Of a DNA stretch of 64,000 bases, positions 12,301 to 21,506 are shown one piece after another. Every line of letters begins with the position of its first letter. The stretch's first letter is position 1. The stretch is taken from contig CP136065.1 of NCBI GenBank assembly GCA_032622095.1, forward strand, positions 63,967,094 to 64,031,093, read 5' to 3'. The position numbers were made by a program, and so were the translations under genes. Under the pieces are notes generated by a model that was given only the letters and a program-made list of their open reading frames with translations, did no database searches and had not been told where the DNA came from. Source of the stretch: Siphonodentalium dalli (lineage: Eukaryota; Mollusca; Scaphopoda; Gadilida; Siphonodentaliidae).

Positions 12301-12559
12301 AAATCATTGCTAATCGCAGTCATGTGAGGTTACGGTGAGACTGAATAGGAAATAGTTTTAGTGATCACACTCTCTCTTAATCTGAGTGATGTCCTTATTA
12401 GAAACAATTGAAATGATAATCATTCACTTAATATTTTTTCAGGGATCTGTTCCAAGGAGTGAGTTGGCTGGACGGCCGATGGAACTTTTCATGTGTAGTG
12501 TTCTTAAGCGACAGGGTTACGGTGAGGGATTCAGATGGTTGGCACAGTATATCAATTGA
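6302..12559 (+). CDS. SAR1: SAR1 small GTPase, gene 1 (3' four coding exons)
   Basis: Sar1 is an Arf-family GTPase that, when GTP-bound, inserts its N-terminal helix in the endoplasmic reticulum membrane and recruits Sec23/24 to begin COPII vesicle formation. Joined exons 6302-6367, 7072-7175, 10161-10292 and 12443-12559 give about 139 residues. They hold the switch II motif DLGGHQQARRVWK with the catalytic histidine, the guanine-specificity motif NKID and the Sar1 C-terminus [14 protein letters not shown]...QYIN, ending at TGA 12557-12559. Every intron is GT-AG, with phases 1, 0 and 0 after the three exons. The N-terminal exons (amphipathic helix and Walker A) should precede 6302. I found none in 1-6301, so they probably lie upstream of the window. 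All expected 3' residues are present and the gene looks functional. Whether it corresponds to vertebrate SAR1A or SAR1B cannot be decided. Confidence 0.95.
6404..6600. repeat. Interspersed repeat, inverse match to 54710-54905
   Basis: AAATCGGAAATCTAATTCAA, ACATGAGAATCAAATTTAT, CATCTGCTAATTGATTAGG and AACAAAAGGCACT recur as the reverse complement at 54710-54905. It follows a gene 1 exon by about 40 bases. Confidence 0.65.
7072..7175 (+). CDS. SAR1: SAR1 gene 1 exon: ARRVWK to AELD
   Basis: A 104-nt exon between TTATTTTACAG and GTAAGT. The split first codon gives alanine, then [23 protein letters not shown] and on to AKAELD. This is the conserved helix after switch II plus the hydrophobic beta strand (GIVFLIDA) of the GTPase fold. 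The length and phase equal gene 2 exon 57067-57170. Confidence 0.96.
7176..9480. other. Intron sequence of gene 1 without recognised gene
   Basis: Ordinary AT-rich intron following the exon at 7072-7175. Apart from the possible decayed fragment at 8720-9095 and a (A)n tract, I see no feature. Short frames at 7858-8040 (minus) and 8413-8637 (plus) show no family resemblance. Confidence 0.5.
8720..9095 (+). pseudogene. Possible decayed coding fragment of unknown origin
   Basis: A frame from about 8724 reads [19 protein letters not shown], a lysine run from an A15 tract, then [20 protein letters not shown], and stops at 8989. A +1 shift near 8985 continues with [21 protein letters not shown]. 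The amino-acid composition looks protein-like over two frames joined near a break, as in a dead retro- or transposon gene. I do not recognise a family. It lies in a gene 1 intron. Confidence 0.25.
9485..9905. repeat. Interspersed repeat pair member A
   Basis: It shares a long colinear block with 44410-44875: GAAATATTGATATACC.GGCTTCAT, CTTTATTTCTACCATATC, ATAGACTAACACGGAAC, and the end ATTAGGTGTATTTTGGAGCG. Diverged but alignable over about 420 bases. No inverted termini or coding frame. Located in the third intron shown of gene 1. Confidence 0.65.
10161..10292 (+). CDS. SAR1: SAR1 gene 1 exon with NKID motif
   Basis: A 132-nt, 44-codon exon between TTTTTCTCCAG and GTACAA. It encodes [21 protein letters not shown], then [27 protein letters not shown] is the guanine-specificity motif. 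The stretch [12 protein letters not shown] is characteristic of Sar1 rather than Arf. The donor GTACAA is weaker than the consensus GTAAGT. Confidence 0.96.
10312..10400. mobile_element. Truncated MITE family 1 copy
   Basis: This is the left end of the family: ATTAACCTTTCCATGACTGG, then CTGTGCCAATGCATTCTC and a short stretch more. The right arm is missing. It starts 20 bases after the donor of the NKID exon of gene 1. Confidence 0.6.
10440..10640. repeat. GC-richer imperfect tandem/inverted cluster
   Basis: Units of about 23 bases around CAACTACACTGTGGCCGAA recur three to four times, followed by inverse words (GGTGTAGTTGCCACTTGGCC). It lies in the last intron of gene 1. The 84-codon frame over it is a by-product of the repeat. 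Confidence 0.5.
10655..10850. mobile_element. MITE family 7, partial inverted copy
   Basis: It reads as the reverse complement of the interior of 16796-17130: GTTGAAGTTTGTGATGTTC, CCTCGATTATGCATTTTATC, GAGGCCCAAGCAGAATAACG. It lacks the terminal hairpin arms. Located in the last intron of gene 1. Confidence 0.6.
11136..11691. repeat. Modular interspersed repeat, copy 2
   Basis: It has the same termini as the copy at 1798-2690: TATACGCCC plus hairpin at the start, and GGCGTATTTTGCCACGCCC then GCTCTTGTTA at the end. Two modules of about 175 bp hold the phrases CGATAACTCCAGTTT and GAGTTA(C/T)GGCC. It lies in the last intron of SAR1 gene 1. Confidence 0.75.
11926..12335. mobile_element. Candidate MITE with 25-30 bp inverted ends
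   Basis: GTGTAACCTCACAGGACTGC at the left is the imperfect inverse of GCAGTCATGTGAGGTTACGG at the right. The interior has no coding frame. It ends about 110 bases before the last SAR1 exon, and no target duplication was resolved. Confidence 0.45.
12443..12559 (+). CDS. SAR1: SAR1 gene 1 last coding exon
   Basis: The exon follows a polypyrimidine acceptor (ATTTTTTCAG). It encodes 38 residues from [16 protein letters not shown] through [14 protein letters not shown] to WLAQYIN and stops at [17 protein letters not shown] carries the CS(V) base-contact motif, and the C-terminal length is as expected for Sar1. No unambiguous polyadenylation site can be placed. A long palindromic MITE begins only about 190 bases after the stop. 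Confidence 0.95.
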   Translation, partial: GSVPRSELAGRPMELFMCSVLKRQGYGEGFRWLAQYIN

Positions 12560-12748
12560 TGGAGATTATTTCTAGGATTATTCTGGGAGTGTATTAATAC
12601 GAAAACTCATTTCATTATCGCCCGTTTCACCGGTATTCAAAATACGGCATAGAGTTTTCTTCAAGAAAATTAAAGACCGTATGCAGTCTTGCAACTGATA
12701 TTTAGAGTATTTATAAATCGGTTACTAGTACATCTAAGATCCTGTGTA

Positions 12749-12949
12749 CAGTAATGCTCTAAATAATCGACTCCTTAACCACAGCAGAATTATGGGTAAT
12801 TTTTCAGGATTTAGTTGGAAATATGGCTTGTCGCCATTCTCGGGGAGAGCTTTCCCATGAATGGCAACAAGCCATATTTCCGACTAAATCCTGAAAAATT
12901 ACCCATAATTCTGCTGTGATTAAGGAGTCGATTATTTAGGGCATTACTG
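12749..12949. mobile_element. Palindromic MITE family 3 (TA-type), copy 1
   Basis: Ends CAGTAATGCTCTAAATAAT and inverse, flanked by TA (12747-12748 and 12950-12951), as in Tc1/mariner-type insertions. The arms of about 95 bases are near-perfect inverse copies around CGGGGAGAGC. It starts about 190 bases after the SAR1 gene 1 stop codon and may be part of the 3' UTR. Confidence 0.85.
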
Positions 12950-13114
12950 TACTTTTACTGTACTTGTACACACTGAGCTCCTGACAGCAGAGTATCATCA
13001 TATGCATATATCCTCATTAGCTATGTAAATAGTTCATTTCATCATAAATCCGAAAAGGCTGTATTTATATGATTATCATCTGCTTGATTTGTTTTGCATG
13101 TTGGCACTAAGATA

Positions 13115-13326
13115 CAGTAATGCCCTAATTAATCGACTTCTTAACCACAGCAGAATTATGGTTACTTTTCAGTATTTAGTCGGAAATATGGCTTGTTGCC
13201 ATTCATCGGAAAGCTCTCGGCGAGAGCTTTCCAATGAATCGCAACAAGCCATATTTCCGACTAAATCCTGAAAAGTTACCCATAATTCTGCTGTGGTTAA
13301 GAATTCGATTAATTAGAGCATTACTG
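13115..13326. mobile_element. Palindromic MITE family 3, copy 2
   Basis: TA flanks at 13113-13114 and 13327-13328. The ends are CAGTAATGCCCTAATTAATC and inverse; the centre is AGCTCTCGGCGAGAGCT. Same fold-back as copy 1, only 165 bases downstream of it. Confidence 0.85.
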
Positions 13327-13550
13327 TAGGTGTCCTTTTGGTTCAGGGACAACCCATCTTAAATGCTAGATGTTAATGTAGACCACTATTCCTTCATCCC
13401 TGCAACCTAGTGGTCTAGTGGCGCTGGTTGAGCTACTGTAAATACTGGCTAATATGAGAGCCAAAGAAAGAATACATACGTTCCAATACATACTTTTGAA
13501 ACTGAATGGAGATCACTGCAGCATTCAAAGTGTTATTCTTTTTACCCATG

Positions 13551-13765
13551 TTAACCCTTTCAGTGCCAAGTCCGATTTTTGTATCAACCCATATTTCCTT
13601 GATCATTTTTCAAATTGATTGATAATAATAATGTGATACATTGATGGAAAGAGCTCTTAGAGCTCTTGCCATCAATGTATCACATTATTATAATCAATAA
13701 ATTTGAAAAATGATCAAGGAAATATGGGTTGATACAAAAATCGGACTTGGCACTTAAAGGGTTAA
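13551..13765. mobile_element. Palindromic MITE family 2 (TTAA-type), copy 1
   Basis: TTAA flanks at 13551-13554 and 13762-13765. The two arms of about 100 bases are near-perfect inverse copies, from CCCTTTCAGTGCCAAGTC to the central GAGCTCTTAGAGCTC. Such an element folds into one long hairpin. Non-coding. Confidence 0.85.
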
Positions 13766-13814
13766 ATAACACCAGCTGGTAATTTGCAGACCTCAAAATA
13801 TGATGCTGTACATT

Positions 13815-13908
13815 TGCAGAATGAGGTCCCCACAGGGTGAGTTTAGTGACACTACCCCGCACATCAGGCTAGAATCACTAAATTCACCATTTGTGCTCCT
13901 CATTCACT
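13815..13908. repeat. MITE family 7 short hairpin remnant
   Basis: TTGCAGAATGAGGTCCCCAC and AGTTTAGTGACACTA are mirrored by AGAATCACTAAATTCACC and CTCCTCATTC. Only the terminal hairpin of the family remains. Confidence 0.5.
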
Positions 13909-14788
13909 TGCATTGCCACAAAAGCATCGCAGGTTGTAGAGACAGGAAATTAGGTCTAAATTCAGTGATATTAAAATGATTTGTTAACCGTCAAACTTCT
14001 CAAGTTGGTGTATTTTATTGATTTAAGTCCTCATTCTCATTACAAATATCTGAAGCTGTATTTAACACTTCACCTAAGTTTTAATTTTAGTTATTTGAGA
14101 GTTTCCTTGTTTGTCTTATCAGTAGATTTCGATCAAATTCCAATTTCATACGCAACTTATCTGCCATTTCCATTAATATTACAGCCCTCGAAATTAGCTA
14201 TGGCAAAAGTCAATGCTGTAGATGAAGCAGTAGAAGCCAATATTATTATAGAATTTCATGCAATTCGATAGCAATGCCATAGAATATCAAGGGCTGATAT
14301 TAATGAATATGTTTTCACTAGCTAGATTTATTCATTTTAGATGGAATAAACTCGATAAATTTTATCATTTTATCAAAATAACAAAAGGTTCAGAATAATG
14401 ATGCAATGGTTAACAGGTTTGTCCATTAAATTCATGTTCTGATGTTATATGCAAAGAGAAGTTGAGTCTTCTTGAACTGTAATCTTGATTCTGTAGAATT
14501 ATAATCAGATAATATCGACAAATTTGTTTGGAAATCTTCGGCGTAGGTATGTTTTGAGATATGTCTTACCAAATTATTTATGCATAATTTTGGGGTTCGA
14601 ACTAGCCATGTCCGTTTGAGTGGTGTTAATGGTGGTCCTTGTTCATTTTTGTCCAGGACAAGAGAGCCGTTATAAAAAAAAAGATAGATGCAACAGTGAG
14701 TTGTGATAGACTTACAACTCAGCATATTTGTCAAACTTCACATATTTTTGTGAAAATTCTGTTTCTTTTATAAATTAAACATGATTAT

Positions 14789-15080
14789 TGATTTACTTGT
14801 AATGGCTAAAACAAAATAATTTTTTTGTGAAAGCAATTGCTTGATGGACACTGGAATCTGATTCAGACTTTCAGTGTTTCAACATTCGAGTTTTTTTTAG
14901 TGCCTGACAGAAATATCAACGAAGTCACACATTCCTGTTTCGGAATGAAGTCACACATTCCTGTTAAGGAATAAAAGCATATTATCAAAAATAATTAATG
15001 GTTGGTTAGACCAGATGAACAAAATGTTTTGTTGCTCAGGAAAAGCCTCGTCTCGAAAACACCTGCTCCTCAATCATGTA
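14789..15080. repeat. Segment duplicated at 59755-60031
   Basis: GCAATTGCTTGATGGACACTGG, GAATAAAAGCATATTATCAA, GGTTGGTTAGACCAGATGAA and CCTCGTCTCGAAAACACCTG are shared nearly identically with 59755-60031. The gene 1 copy has an extra repeat of GAAGTCACACATTCCTGTT. Confidence 0.8.
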
Positions 15081-15283
15081 CAGTAATGCTCTAAATAATC
15101 GTCTCCTTAACCACAGCAGAATTATGGGTAACTTTTCAGGATTTATGGCATGTTGCCATTCATCGGAAAGCTCTCACCGAGAGCTTTCCGATGACTGGCA
15201 ACAAGCCATATTTCCGACTAAATCCTGAAAAGTTACCCATAATTCTGCTGTGGTTAAGGAGTTGATTATTTAGAGCATTACTG
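15081..15283. mobile_element. Palindromic MITE family 3, copy 3
   Basis: TA flanks at 15079-15080 and 15284-15285, ends CAGTAATGCTCTAAATAAT and inverse. The left arm has a short deletion, so the hairpin is slightly asymmetric. Confidence 0.85.
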
Positions 15284-15312
15284 TATGTGATCTGCCAGAA
15301 ATATAGAGAATA

Positions 15313-15450
15313 CACACATAGTGTTTCTAAATACCAAATTTACACCACCAGTGGATTGATGATTTACCACACAAGCTTTAACGAGTGCGGTAAATCATCA
15401 ACCCACTCACGGTGTAATTTAGGTATTCAGAGACAGTACGTGTGTGTTTT
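15313..15450. repeat. Fold-back inverted repeat
   Basis: ACACACATAGTGTTTCTAAATACC and GGATTGATGATTTACC are mirrored by GGTAAATCATCAACCCACTC and AGGTATTCAGAGACAGTACG. The arms are about 55-60 bases and imperfect, around GCTTTAACGAG. Non-coding. Confidence 0.6.
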
Positions 15451-16038
15451 GTTTATACCATGATCCTACCGATAAGAGTAATATTAGAAAGTACGAACTT
15501 AAAAAATTTAATAACTTTCTCAACACTTCAACCCTCCGTGGACCACGCACCAACTCAGTATAATAGTACTGTTACCTGGCGAAGGGATATGAAACCTGCG
15601 GGAATTGTGAAAGTGTATAAATAAGCTATTGAAATTTATGATAACATAATACATGTATCACAAATTTATGAAAGTACAACTAATGTTTTGTTTATTAATG
15701 TGTCAACTTGGAACTATATTTTGCCACAGAATGATTAATACTGGTGTTCCTGTAACGTGGCATTTTAGTCCCTACTGTAGGTATATCACTTTGCCGTTTA
15801 AAATGTATGGGAAAACGTTTATACATGTACCTACAACATGCATTTATACCTACAGTGGCGATTAACAACTTTTTTTTCTCCACAATGACGTTAATACTAT
15901 AGTAGAGTAGGTGACCATGGTATAACAGTAAATATATAAATAGTGCTCATCTCTGTTCATCTGACAGAAGTATTCATGGCAAATGTTGACAATATACAAG
16001 ATGCACCCTGGTTTTATTTCTATGAAAATATATCTCCA

Positions 16039-16253
16039 TTAACCCTTTCAGTGCCAAGTCCGATTTTTGTATCAACCCATATTTCCTTAATCATTTTTCA
16101 AATTTATTGATTATAATAATGTGATACATTGATGGAAAGAGCTCTTAGAGCTCTTTCCATCAATGTATCACATTATTATAATCAATAAATTTGAAAAATG
16201 ATCAAGGAAATATGGGTTGATACAAAAATCAGATTTGGCACTGAAAGGGTTAA
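16039..16253. mobile_element. Palindromic MITE family 2, copy 2
   Basis: Nearly identical to 13551-13765, with TTAA at 16039-16042 and 16250-16253, the same CCCTTTCAGTGCCAAGTC terminus and the same AGAGCTCTTAGAGCTCT centre. The two copies 2.5 kb apart imply recent activity. Confidence 0.85.
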
Positions 16254-16293
16254 ACAATAAATGTCAAATTATACGAATGAAGTTTTCCATGTC

Positions 16294-16461
16294 TTAACCC
16301 TTCCATGACTGGAGCTTCCTGAAATTTTTACGAAAACCCTGTGCCAATGCATTCACCATAGGGAGCCTCACATACATAAGAGAATAAATTGGCCTAACAT
16401 TATTTATCTTGACCTTATAAGCCAATGCATTCTCTTGTATATGCAAGGCTCCCTATGGGAA
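16294..16461. mobile_element. Truncated MITE family 1 copy
   Basis: It begins CTTAACCCTTCCATGACTGG and keeps the CCCTGTGCCAATGCATTC core and the central CTTGACCTTATAAGCC spacer. It stops after GGCTCCCTATGGGA without the right terminus. Confidence 0.65.
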
Positions 16462-16795
16462 TAAAAAAATATTTTATATTAATAAATACCTGCATCTTCA
16501 GTCTTCACAGATATAATTTGAAATAATAAATAAAAATATCTTCCTCCCTCGTCACTTTGAAAAAAATATTTCCCTGAGAAATGATTTATTTTGTTTATCT
16601 GGCTTTATGTTCTTTGTTTTGGTGGGTGATGTACGTTGAGATGAATGTAGGCAGTGTTACATTTTATTCCATATAAGGTGCTATCATGTCACCTAACTGA
16701 TGCTTATTTCTGATAAAATAAAAGTTCTACCCAAACGCTTGTCTCATACAAATATTCTCTGGGCTTAGAATAAAAAGCTACGCCACACAGCCAGC

Positions 16796-17130
16796 TAGCA
16801 TCACTAAATCCCCCCTTTGGGGACCTCATTCTGCTTAAGCCTTGTCTTCTGGGGAGTATCTATACATGTGTAGTCTCAAATTAACATTATTTTTAGTAAC
16901 CCTTTCCCTTCTGTTCAGTTTCCGTATCCCCTAATTTCAGAAGATAAAATGCATAAACGAGGTGATTAATGGGTGAACATCACAAACTTCAACTGGGGAC
17001 TTCAATCTGATCCTAGCTCTCCCATAGCAGTTGATGCCAAAGCAGAATGAGGTTCCCAGAGGGTGAATTTGATGACGCTAGCCCTTGCGGGATAGCGTCA
17101 CTAAAATTCACCCTCTTGGGACCTCATTCT
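16796..17130. mobile_element. MITE family 7, complete-looking copy
   Basis: Left arm GCTAGCATCACTAAATCC..GGGGACCTCATTCTGC. The right part holds GCAGAATGAGGTTCCCAGAG and a second inverted pair around GGATAGCGTCACTAAAATTC. The interior (GATAAAATGCATAAACGAGG, GAACATCACAAACTTCAACT) is shared with 10655-10850 in inverse orientation. Confidence 0.65.
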
Positions 17131-17164
17131 AAAAATGTCAGACACCCTTTCAAGGCTTGCTAAA

Positions 17165-17700
17165 GATTACAAGTCACTTTTAAGATGCCCTGTCAGATTT
17201 TGCACGAAACTTCCCTAAGATAATTTTAAAGGGTACAGTACACTAAATCCAGCCATTTATGGGACCATCTCCTTTTATACTAAAATAGAATATATGCAAC
17301 AAATGAATGAATTTGAGCCATGGATTAATGCAAAATGCACTCATGTGCTGTATGAACCATACAAACAACGTGGTAATTATAATGAAAATTGAGCTGATCA
17401 ATCGAGTCACTAATATCCCTGGCTCAAATTCATTCATTTGTTGCATATAGTCTGTTGAGTATAATAGATGGTCCCTTAAATGGCCGGATTTTGTGTACAG
17501 CTTACGAGGCAAATAAAAACTCATTTGTATGACATAAGCATCGTGAAAATACACAAAATCATCAATTAGTTTTACATTGAATATGAGTAAAAAGTTCTTT
17601 ACTGATAACGCTCTTATATTATCTACTGCTTTTGGACGAGGAAAGCATGAACGCTCTTTATAAGAGGCGATCACTGGGATTTTTGCAAGGCTGACAAATA
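17165..17700. repeat. Interspersed repeat split by MITE family 4
   Basis: TTTTAAGATGCCCTGTCAGATTTTGCAC at the left resembles 63607-63635, and the right end (AGTAGATAATATAAGAGCG and GCCTCTTATAAAGAGCG, read inverse) resembles 63770-63830. The family 4 MITE at 17229-17502 therefore appears inserted in an older repeat. Confidence 0.45.
17229..17502. mobile_element. Palindromic MITE family 4, copy 1
   Basis: The left end GGGTACAGTACACTAAATCC and inner arm CCATTTATGGGACCATCTCC are mirrored by GGTCCC..AAATGGCCGGATT at the right. Further inverted pairs include TGCAACAAATGAATGAATTTGAGCC. The left arm of this family is also part of each unit of the large array. Confidence 0.75.
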
Positions 17701-17794
17701 TTGAAAATGTGTCTGAACTTTCTCTTTTGAAAGTCGATATCTGGCCTTCAAAACCTCACATTGACAGGTTGATGGGTACTATTTAATTATATTC

Positions 17795-18700
17795 TGTCAT
17801 AGAAAACGTACATATGGTCATTATGGTGGTTTGACGAGGGACGGTTGGCGGGCGGGTGGGCGGACCTAAAGAATGCCTTATAACTTTGACATTTGTTAAC
17901 GGATTCAAAAAAAAATTGGTATGGCAGTTGCTCCCAATGACTATTTACTGCCTGTAGAAAATGGGTCACGTCCGAACTTTTTTTACAAGAGTTATCCATC
18001 TTAGATGGTTTTTAGTTAAGTTTTTCACGATAGCGCGATAACTCACGCAAATATTAACCAATTTCAACAATATTTGGTATATGAGACTCTTGCAACAATA
18101 TCTCGGACGAGTTCGAAAACCAGGTTTGTCCGAATTTGTTTTCCGGAGTTATGGGTCTTAGTTTGTCTATTTTTAGCAAATTTATCACCGTTAGCGCGAT
18201 AACTCGATGAAATATTAACCGATTTCAACAATATTTGGTATACGAGTCTCCTCCAACAATATCTCGGACGAGTTCGAAAATCAGGTTTGTCCGAATTTTG
18301 TTCGCAGAGTTATGGGTCTTAGTTTGTCTATTTTTAGCAATGTTATCACCGTTAGCGCGATAACTCAATGAAATATTAACCGATTTAAACAATATTTGGT
18401 ATATGAGTCTATTGCAACAATATCTCGGACGAGTTCGAAAACCTGGTTTGTCCGGAAAAAAAATCCGGAGTTATGGGTCTTAGTTTGTCTATTTTAATCA
18501 CAATTTTATCACCGTTAGTGCGATAACTCAATGAAATATTAACGGATTCAATTGATATTTGGTATATAGGTCTATTGCAATAATATACCACCGTCCAACT
18601 TTTTTCCCCGGAGTTGTGCACCTTATTGGCAGAAGTTTGGTTGACTGCCAAAAAACTCGACAAAAGCATCTTAGATGCGTACCCCTTGTTTGTTATCAAA
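17795..18700. repeat. Modular interspersed repeat with about 161-bp modules
   Basis: Four modules containing GCGATAACTC, AATATTTGGTAT and GAGTTATGGGTCTTAG recur with spacings of about 161, 160 and 165 bp (anchor at 18037, 18198, 18358, 18523). A GC-rich direct run (GGGCGGGTGGGCGG) precedes them. The organisation matches the other modular repeats in the window, but the sequence is a different subfamily. It abuts the start of the large tandem array. Confidence 0.7.
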
Positions 18701-20164
18701 TCAGACAGGGTATATAACTTTAAGTGTAACTGTATTCTCAAGATATCTTGCCTGAGGTGAAATCGGTTCTGGTTTAGTGGTCCTGACAATTTTGCATGTT
18801 GATACCTTTGTAATGTAACACAACTGTTACTGTAATTTGTCAACACACAGCATTAATCGCAGAGTAAGTTAACTATTTTTGTCTAAACAGTGGTCTAAAT
18901 GTGATTTTCAGAATTGACCTTTTCCAATGTTTTATCAGATTAGGTATCTAATTGGATTTTGATCGGTAATGCCACTGTAACAGTAATATTTACATAACAT
19001 GGATATTAATAATAATTAAATATTGTTTTTCAGACTTATATAAAATTCATGTTACATTACATGAACCCACCCCTCTCTTATAGTCTCGTATAGGGGTACT
19101 GTACACTAAATCTGGCCATTTATGGGACCATCTCCTTTTATACTGAACATAATATGTGCAACAAATGTATTAATTTGAGACATGGATGAGTGCAAAATAC
19201 ATTAATGTGCTCTATGAACGATGTAAACAACATGAGCGCCCCCCCCCCTTTAATGGTGACAAATCAAACATTAATACATAAAGTGGATTCTAATTCAAAA
19301 TCAATATAGTTTTCGTAAAAATCACTAAAAAAAATCCAGAAAATACAAGTTGATTGTCGCTGATTATCAATAATAATTTTAAAATGAATTCACCATCGCC
19401 TCAGCAATATGTTTGAACGAGTGATCATTACAATAATAAAATTAAATGTACCTTACCTGTAAGCATCGGCTATAGATAGAGTTACAATTACAAATAATTG
19501 CACTTACTTCCCCGAACAGAATTACATCCTGCAAAATGTGCATAATCAGGTGTCACTGTATTATTGGTTGAATTTGGACATTGGGCTGGTGTTTATATCT
19601 ATTATTATCTATTATGATCTAGAAAGAGTAAGTCAAGCGCAAAAGATTGTATGTTGTGGTATAATTAGACCGTGGTGTAACTTAAATCGGGAAAATGACT
19701 AATGATTGCTTAATTGTCCGTCTGATTTGACATCAACTGAGTTTTTTTTTTTAAATGAATACAATTTTCCGTCTAACAGGTGATAAAACACATTTATAAA
19801 CGAACGAAAAGGAGTCATGTACGCTTTTTGTCATCTGTGATTCTGTTATGTTTTTGCGACCGCAATGTGAGGAGAGAGAGCGTATATATGTTATGACGGT
19901 TTGGAGTGTAAGCGCGACTCATAATCTCCGGGCCTCAAATTGTAGCGTCCAGAAACCCCCAACGTTGGTAAACTGAAATGTTCTTCATTCGAGATTTCAT
20001 GCCTGCAGCTATAGTATTTGAAAAATTTGGAACAAAAATAGCTTTATATTGTTCTGAATTTAAAAAATCTAATTTCCAATAAATATTTAGTGTAAAACGA
20101 CTGTTTCCTGCTGTCATTCAACATTTAGACTGAAATTGCTATCATTTTCCAGGCATACACAATT

Positions 20165-20472
20165 TAACCCTTCCATGACTGGAGATTCCTGAAATTTTGC
20201 GAAATCCCTGTGCCAATGCATTCTCTTATATATGCGAGTCTCGCACATATAAGAGACACATATAAGAGATATTTACTTTGATCTTGTATAAGCCATGTGT
20301 GCATTCTCTTTATATATGTGTAAAATAGTGTAAATAATTGTCTCATGTCCCATGTGAAAATGGCTGAGAAATAAAGCATTCATTCATTCAGGCTCCCTAT
20401 GGGAGATTCGCATATATTATAATGCACTGGTGCAGGGTCTTTAATGCTGCACCAGTCACACACAATTTAAGA
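20165..20472. mobile_element. MITE family 1 with inserted LINE-like tail, as found in each array unit
   Basis: The left end TTAACCCTTCCATGACTGG is family 1; the right side ends CTGCACCAGTCACACACAATTTAA. Between the inverted CTTATATATGCGAG units lies a foreign piece ending GAAATAAAGCATTCATTCATTC (about 20322-20391). An AATAAA followed by ATTC repeats resembles the 3' tail of an L2/CR1-type non-LTR retrotransposon. The same arrangement is present in nearly every full unit, so it predates amplification. Confidence 0.6.
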
Positions 20473-21506
20473 GTAGACAAACGATTATACCTCTGGTTTA
20501 GTGGTCCTGACCATTTTGCATGTTGATACCTTTGTAATGTAACACAACTGTTACTGTAATTTGTCAACACACAGCATTAATCGCAGAGTAAGTTAACTAT
20601 TTTTGTCTAAACAGTGGTCTAAATGTGATTTTCAGAATTGACCTTTTCCAATGTTTTATCAGATTGGGTATCTAATTGGATTTTGATCGGTAATGCCACT
20701 GTAACAGTAATATTTACATAACATGGATATTAATAATAATTAAATATTGTTTTTCAGACTTTTATAAAATTCATGTTACATTACATGAACCCACCCCTCT
20801 CTTATAGTCTCGTATAGGGGTACTGTACACTAAATCTGGCCATTTATGGGACCATCTCCTTTTATACTGAACATAATATGTGCAACAAATGTATTAATTT
20901 GAGACATGGATGAGTGCAAAATACATTAATGTGCTCTATGAACGATGTAAACAACATGAGCACCCCCCCCCCCCCCCGTTTAATGGTGACAAATCAAACA
21001 TTAATACATAAAGTGGATTCTAATTCAAAATCAATATAGTTTTCGTAAAAATCACTAACAAAAATTCCAGAAAATACAAATTGATTGTCGCTGATTATCA
21101 ATAATAATTTTAAAATGAATTCACCATCGCCTCAGCAATATGTTTGAACGAGTGATCATTACAATAATAAAATTAAATGTACCTTACCTGTAAGCATCGG
21201 CTATAGATAGAGTTACAATTACAAATAATTGCACTTACTTCCCCGAACAGAATTACATCCTGCAAAATGTGCATAATCAGGTGTCACTGTATTATTGGTT
21301 GAATTTGGACATTGGGCTGGTGTTTATATCTATTATTATCTATTATGATCTAGAAAGAGTAAGTCAAGCGCAAAAGATTGTATGTTGTGGTATAATTAGA
21401 CCGTGGTGTAACTTAAATCGGGAAAATGACTAATGATTGCTTAATTGTCCGTCTGATTTGACATCAACTGAGTTTTTTTTTTAAATGAATACAATTTTCC
21501 GTCTAA

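Noticed and set aside
17243-17674. 143-codon minus-strand open frame
   Set aside because: It lies across both arms of the family 4 palindromic MITE, so part of the frame is its own inverse. Not a gene.
18409-18846. 145-codon minus-strand open frame
   Set aside because: It spans the modular repeat at 17795-18700 and the first bases of the tandem array. The repeat explains the open frame.
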